DNA of 21,769 nt, from assembly GCA_000969725.1 (NCBI GenBank), contig JXSR01S045113.1. One strand, written 5' to 3'. Each line of letters starts with the position of its first letter. Positions within the stretch are counted from its first letter, which is position 1. Source of the DNA: Ophiothrix spiculata (taxonomy: Eukaryota; Echinodermata; Ophiuroidea; Amphilepidida; Ophiotrichidae). Both the position numbers and the translations under genes were made by a program. Under the pieces are notes generated by a model. The model was not told where the DNA came from and searched no databases. It was given only the letters and a program-made list of their open reading frames with translations. Of the stretch, positions 19,100 to 21,769 are shown piece after piece.

Positions 19100-20614
19100 G
19101 TAGGAGAGCATCCAAAGACTCTCCCAAATTCTGTAACTCCGGGGAGAATACAAGGCTCTCTTCCCTAAAACCCTTTGCAAAATTCTACCCCTTTAACAAT
19201 ATTTCAACCCTAGATTTTAAACCCAAAAACTTTCTAACAGTAGGTGTAGAGTAAACAGAATGATACTGAAAACATGGCAGAAGTGAGTTCAACAACTAGT
19301 TATTTCTGATAGATTTTTTTGATATAGATCTGGGCTTGCCATGTACAGAGCAATAAACGACATATTTTCACCATGATTATGACTCTCATTTTGCCTCATG
19401 TAACTTTATAATCAAACTATTACACTAAGAACAAAAATAAATCAATATACCTTTTTAATCATCAATGACTCTTTCAACTTTATAGACTTTTATCAGAACT
19501 ATATGAGATATTATAAGATACTTGATAGACGTAATGGACAATAGAAAAATTCAATATAGATGAATTAATTATGAGTTATATTGGGTTTGATAGAAAATTC
19601 AAGATGAATGTACAAATAAATAGGCCCACATGTACATTTACTACATGTACATGCACATCTTTCAAAGTCTTTGGTCGGCAGTAGTGCATTTAATAATCAT
19701 AATTATCTTTTGAAAATTTAAATTACAACAAATTTCAAAACATGTTTCGATCATATATAGGTCTCTATTATAAGCGATCAATTTCATAGGTACTCTGTCT
19801 TACTAATCAGCAGACATTTTCAAGATTTTATTTCTGAATTAAATTTGTTCCAATGATTTAGAGGAGTATCAAAAATAATAGTTGCAAGTTCTTTACTTTG
19901 CAAAATAGGCCTCCCTACCTCACAAGAATTAAAACCCTCACAAATTTTAAGAGCAGTTTACAGTAGTCATTTTGATTAAACTTGAAATAAAATGTAACAT
20001 TAACAGAAGATCTTTCAATGAAACCTCTTATGATAGCTATGTGGGACTATACACTTCAGACATGACGCTAATGATCTCATAAAATACAAAATACGAGGCA
20101 ACTGAGTTGAAAGACCTGTAAATGACCAACTTAAAGGCTAGAATTAGAATGGAATAAACGAGTTTGGCAGGAAACTGCTATAAAATTATTCAAAATAGGC
20201 CAATATGCAGGAAATCCTAGCAAAGTTTGACAATTTTTTGCAAGAATTCCTGCAAAATCCTAAGGGAAGATTCTGTCTGCAAATCCAACACTCAGATGTT
20301 TACTCTTTCACTACCTTTTGAGGTTGTAATTTGTCATAAACTTGCATTTGCTGAAGGACCAGAAAAAAGTATGTGGATGGACGTGTCAACCCATTTCATC
20401 TGCCCAGATACAGTATTTGAATAATAAAATGCATAGGTAAAACAATAAGCCACTATGACCGATTAGTGCTAGGTTAAAAAAAGTTATTTCCTAATAGTTT
20501 TACAAATTCCATAATAGTTATATTGAATTCGTTAAATTTTCTCAAATGTTTAACTCAACAAAGTACCTTTAAAATTCCCCTTAACCAATCGCAAAAATGT
20601 TTTTGTATTTCCAG
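19100..20614. other. AT-rich DNA, no gene seen
   Basis: Mostly featureless. Near 19629-19652, CATGTACAT occurs twice and each copy is almost palindromic. Near 20165-20262 the word GCAGGAAATCC / GCAAGAATTCCTGC recurs in both orientations. A 41-codon frame opening at an ATG near 20205 (MQEILAKFDNFLQEFLQ) is built from that small repeat, so I do not call it a gene. Confidence 0.4.
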
Positions 20615-20723
20615 CACATCTAATACTTCCTACATGAATGATGATGACACCCATCAACCATATCAAACGTCCCCTCTACCCATCCCCTATCTATTCTCAC
20701 TGCCACACCTGCCCGAATCCTGA
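20615..20723 (+). other. possible terminal coding exon with nearby poly(A) signal
   Basis: TTTTTGTATTTCCAG (AG at 20613-20614) is a strong splice acceptor. The frame behind it begins one base before a codon and runs 36 codons to a TGA at 20721-20723. The peptide is proline- and serine-rich with an acidic patch (NTSYMNDDDTHQPYQTS, then PLPIPYLFS). AATAAA lies at 20836-20841, followed by GTGTTGCATGTG, a plausible GU-rich cleavage element. Acceptor, stop and poly(A) signal are in the right order and spacing. I recognise no family, and no upstream exon is assigned. Confidence 0.25.
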
Positions 20724-20839
20724 CTTTTATAAATTACCTGGCATCTCTCATTTCATCCAAACGTGCAAACTGAGACAGATTCTCACATAGATCAGGGTGT
20801 GAATTACCCTACATTGATGCATCTATCACCCATACAATA

Positions 20840-21070
20840 AAGTGTTGCATGTGAATGAAATGCTGCTAGCAAACCGGGTGGGGGTAGTCAAATTTGGTTT
20901 GGGTAGGTACACGCCTCTGCGAAATTTGCGATAATTTGAGCCATTTGGCATAAAGTTTGGAAACTGTTTAAAAGAAAGCTGATCAAAATACCTAAGGACT
21001 GATTGAAATACCAGAGGGCCTGGTTTTGCTACCCGAAATTTGAGGCAAGTCCCCATAACCCCTTTTGTAT
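20840..21070 (-). repeat. possible dispersed-repeat fragment
   Basis: GGTGGGGGTAGTC, GGGTAGGTACACGCCTCTGCG and CAAGTCCCCATAACCCC have the look of a short interspersed repeat with GC-richer ends. A 76-codon minus-strand frame (20826-21056) rich in K, R, F and P follows it. No second copy is present in the window, so this is impression only. Confidence 0.2.
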
Positions 21071-21288
21071 TAAGTGCCCCACCCTCCCTGGGTTAGAAAA
21101 TAGCCTTGGTCACAAGCTCTTTCTATTCTCATGGTTTATAAGGGGTCACCATCACACAATAATGCTACCCATCCATGTCCATCAGCCTCTAAATTGAGGC
21201 CTGAATGACATTGCGCAAATCATCAAATCATCTGACATCCGCCATAAGCTGCAATGATGCCTATTGATGAAAAGTGGCTCTCTTTTTA

Positions 21289-21446
21289 GTTTTATGTGGA
21301 TGTATACCAAATTATTCTTCAAGAGTAATCCCCCAGCTTTTATTTTTCCATAAATGCAAAATGTCATGCGATGAAATATCAGATGTAAAATTGCCTCAAG
21401 GTTTCAAAGTCATGGATGATTTTTCATCTCCGGTGTTGTTCTCCAG
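21289..21446 (+). other. possible exon ending the window, unidentified
   Basis: CTCTCTTTTTAG gives a strong acceptor near 21288, and a second one, TCCCCCAG, ends near 21337. A frame then reads LLFFHKCKMSCDEISDV, then KLPQGFKVMDDFSSP, and reaches TTCTCCAG|GTTGTTC, a passable donor. The ATG at about 21360 has A at -3 and could also start a first exon. The peptide is coding-like in composition but matches no family I know. Confidence 0.2.
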
Positions 21447-21486
21447 GTTGTTCTTTTTATACCGTGGCTTTCTCATAGTGATTTGA

Positions 21487-21769
21487 TTAACTGTTTCAGC
21501 TACAATGAAACTATTTGATACACCTCATCAAATGCATCCTATATTTGATGGCAAGATGACGAGTAACACATGCATATCTGAAATATATATCTTATAAACT
21601 GATAAAGAGAAATGAAAATGACTCATTAAATGTGAACTCTTCGTCAAATATCACTTGTTATATGATATCTTGAGCAAATTTACTTATTATCCACATTGAT
21701 GCAGAATATGCTTAATATTCATCCGATGCATTAGCGGCTCCACATAACGTGGCTCATTGATTAAGGAAA
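21487..21769. other. AT-rich DNA, no gene seen
   Basis: Nothing is supported in this last stretch. Confidence 0.45.

Overview
This window looks like noncoding nuclear DNA from an animal, not bacterial DNA. It is AT-rich (about one third GC by eye). It has no long open reading frames and no operon-like spacing. Homopolymers, interspersed repeats, tRNA-derived SINE-like units and short inverted-repeat elements are common. The longest open frames are about 110-116 codons. By my rough estimate, random sequence of this composition and length would give about one frame that long, so length alone supports no gene. A recurrent AGGCCTA/TAGGCC word and the repeat style suggest a marine invertebrate, perhaps an echinoderm or another deuterostome. 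That placement rests on impression, not on a diagnostic gene.

Layout. 1-1770: AT-rich DNA with a patch of ATGCTCC-type palindromes (271-540) and a 13-C run. 1773-1957 (minus): the best protein-like signal, a fragment resembling the middle of an F5/8 type C (discoidin) domain behind a strong splice acceptor. 3262-3420: a possible dispersed-repeat fragment. 3953-4044 and 4762-4853: two copies of one repeat in opposite orientation. 7102-7506 and 8194-8437 (minus): weak exon candidates. 8731-9015: a SINE with a tRNA-Thr-like head and an (ATT)n tail. 9700-10215: a degenerate long-period tandem repeat. 11117-11470: a 354-bp MITE with 33-bp terminal repeats. 11893-12458 and 13448-13822: two inverted copies of a ~370-bp MITE around a 1-kb spacer with a 32-bp tandem array. 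The left copy carries a nested 191-bp palindromic MITE, and the right copy keeps the matching empty site. 14555-14698 (minus): a short acidic open frame. 14920-15099: a hairpin MITE, with a lone third copy of its end at 15401. 16683-16710 and 16835-16900: telomere-like words and a second tRNA-like SINE head. 18813-19099: a CpG-rich hairpin patch followed by a TATA box. 20615-20860: a possible terminal exon with a poly(A) signal. 21289-21446: another weak exon candidate.

Taken together, the window reads as intergenic or intronic DNA built up by waves of small non-autonomous transposons. No autonomous transposase, rRNA, intact tRNA gene or CRISPR array is visible. The clearest results are the nested MITE with its empty-site control, the shared terminal signature of two MITE families, and the discoidin-like fragment. 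All exon candidates are hypotheses; none is linked to another by a convincing splice chain.
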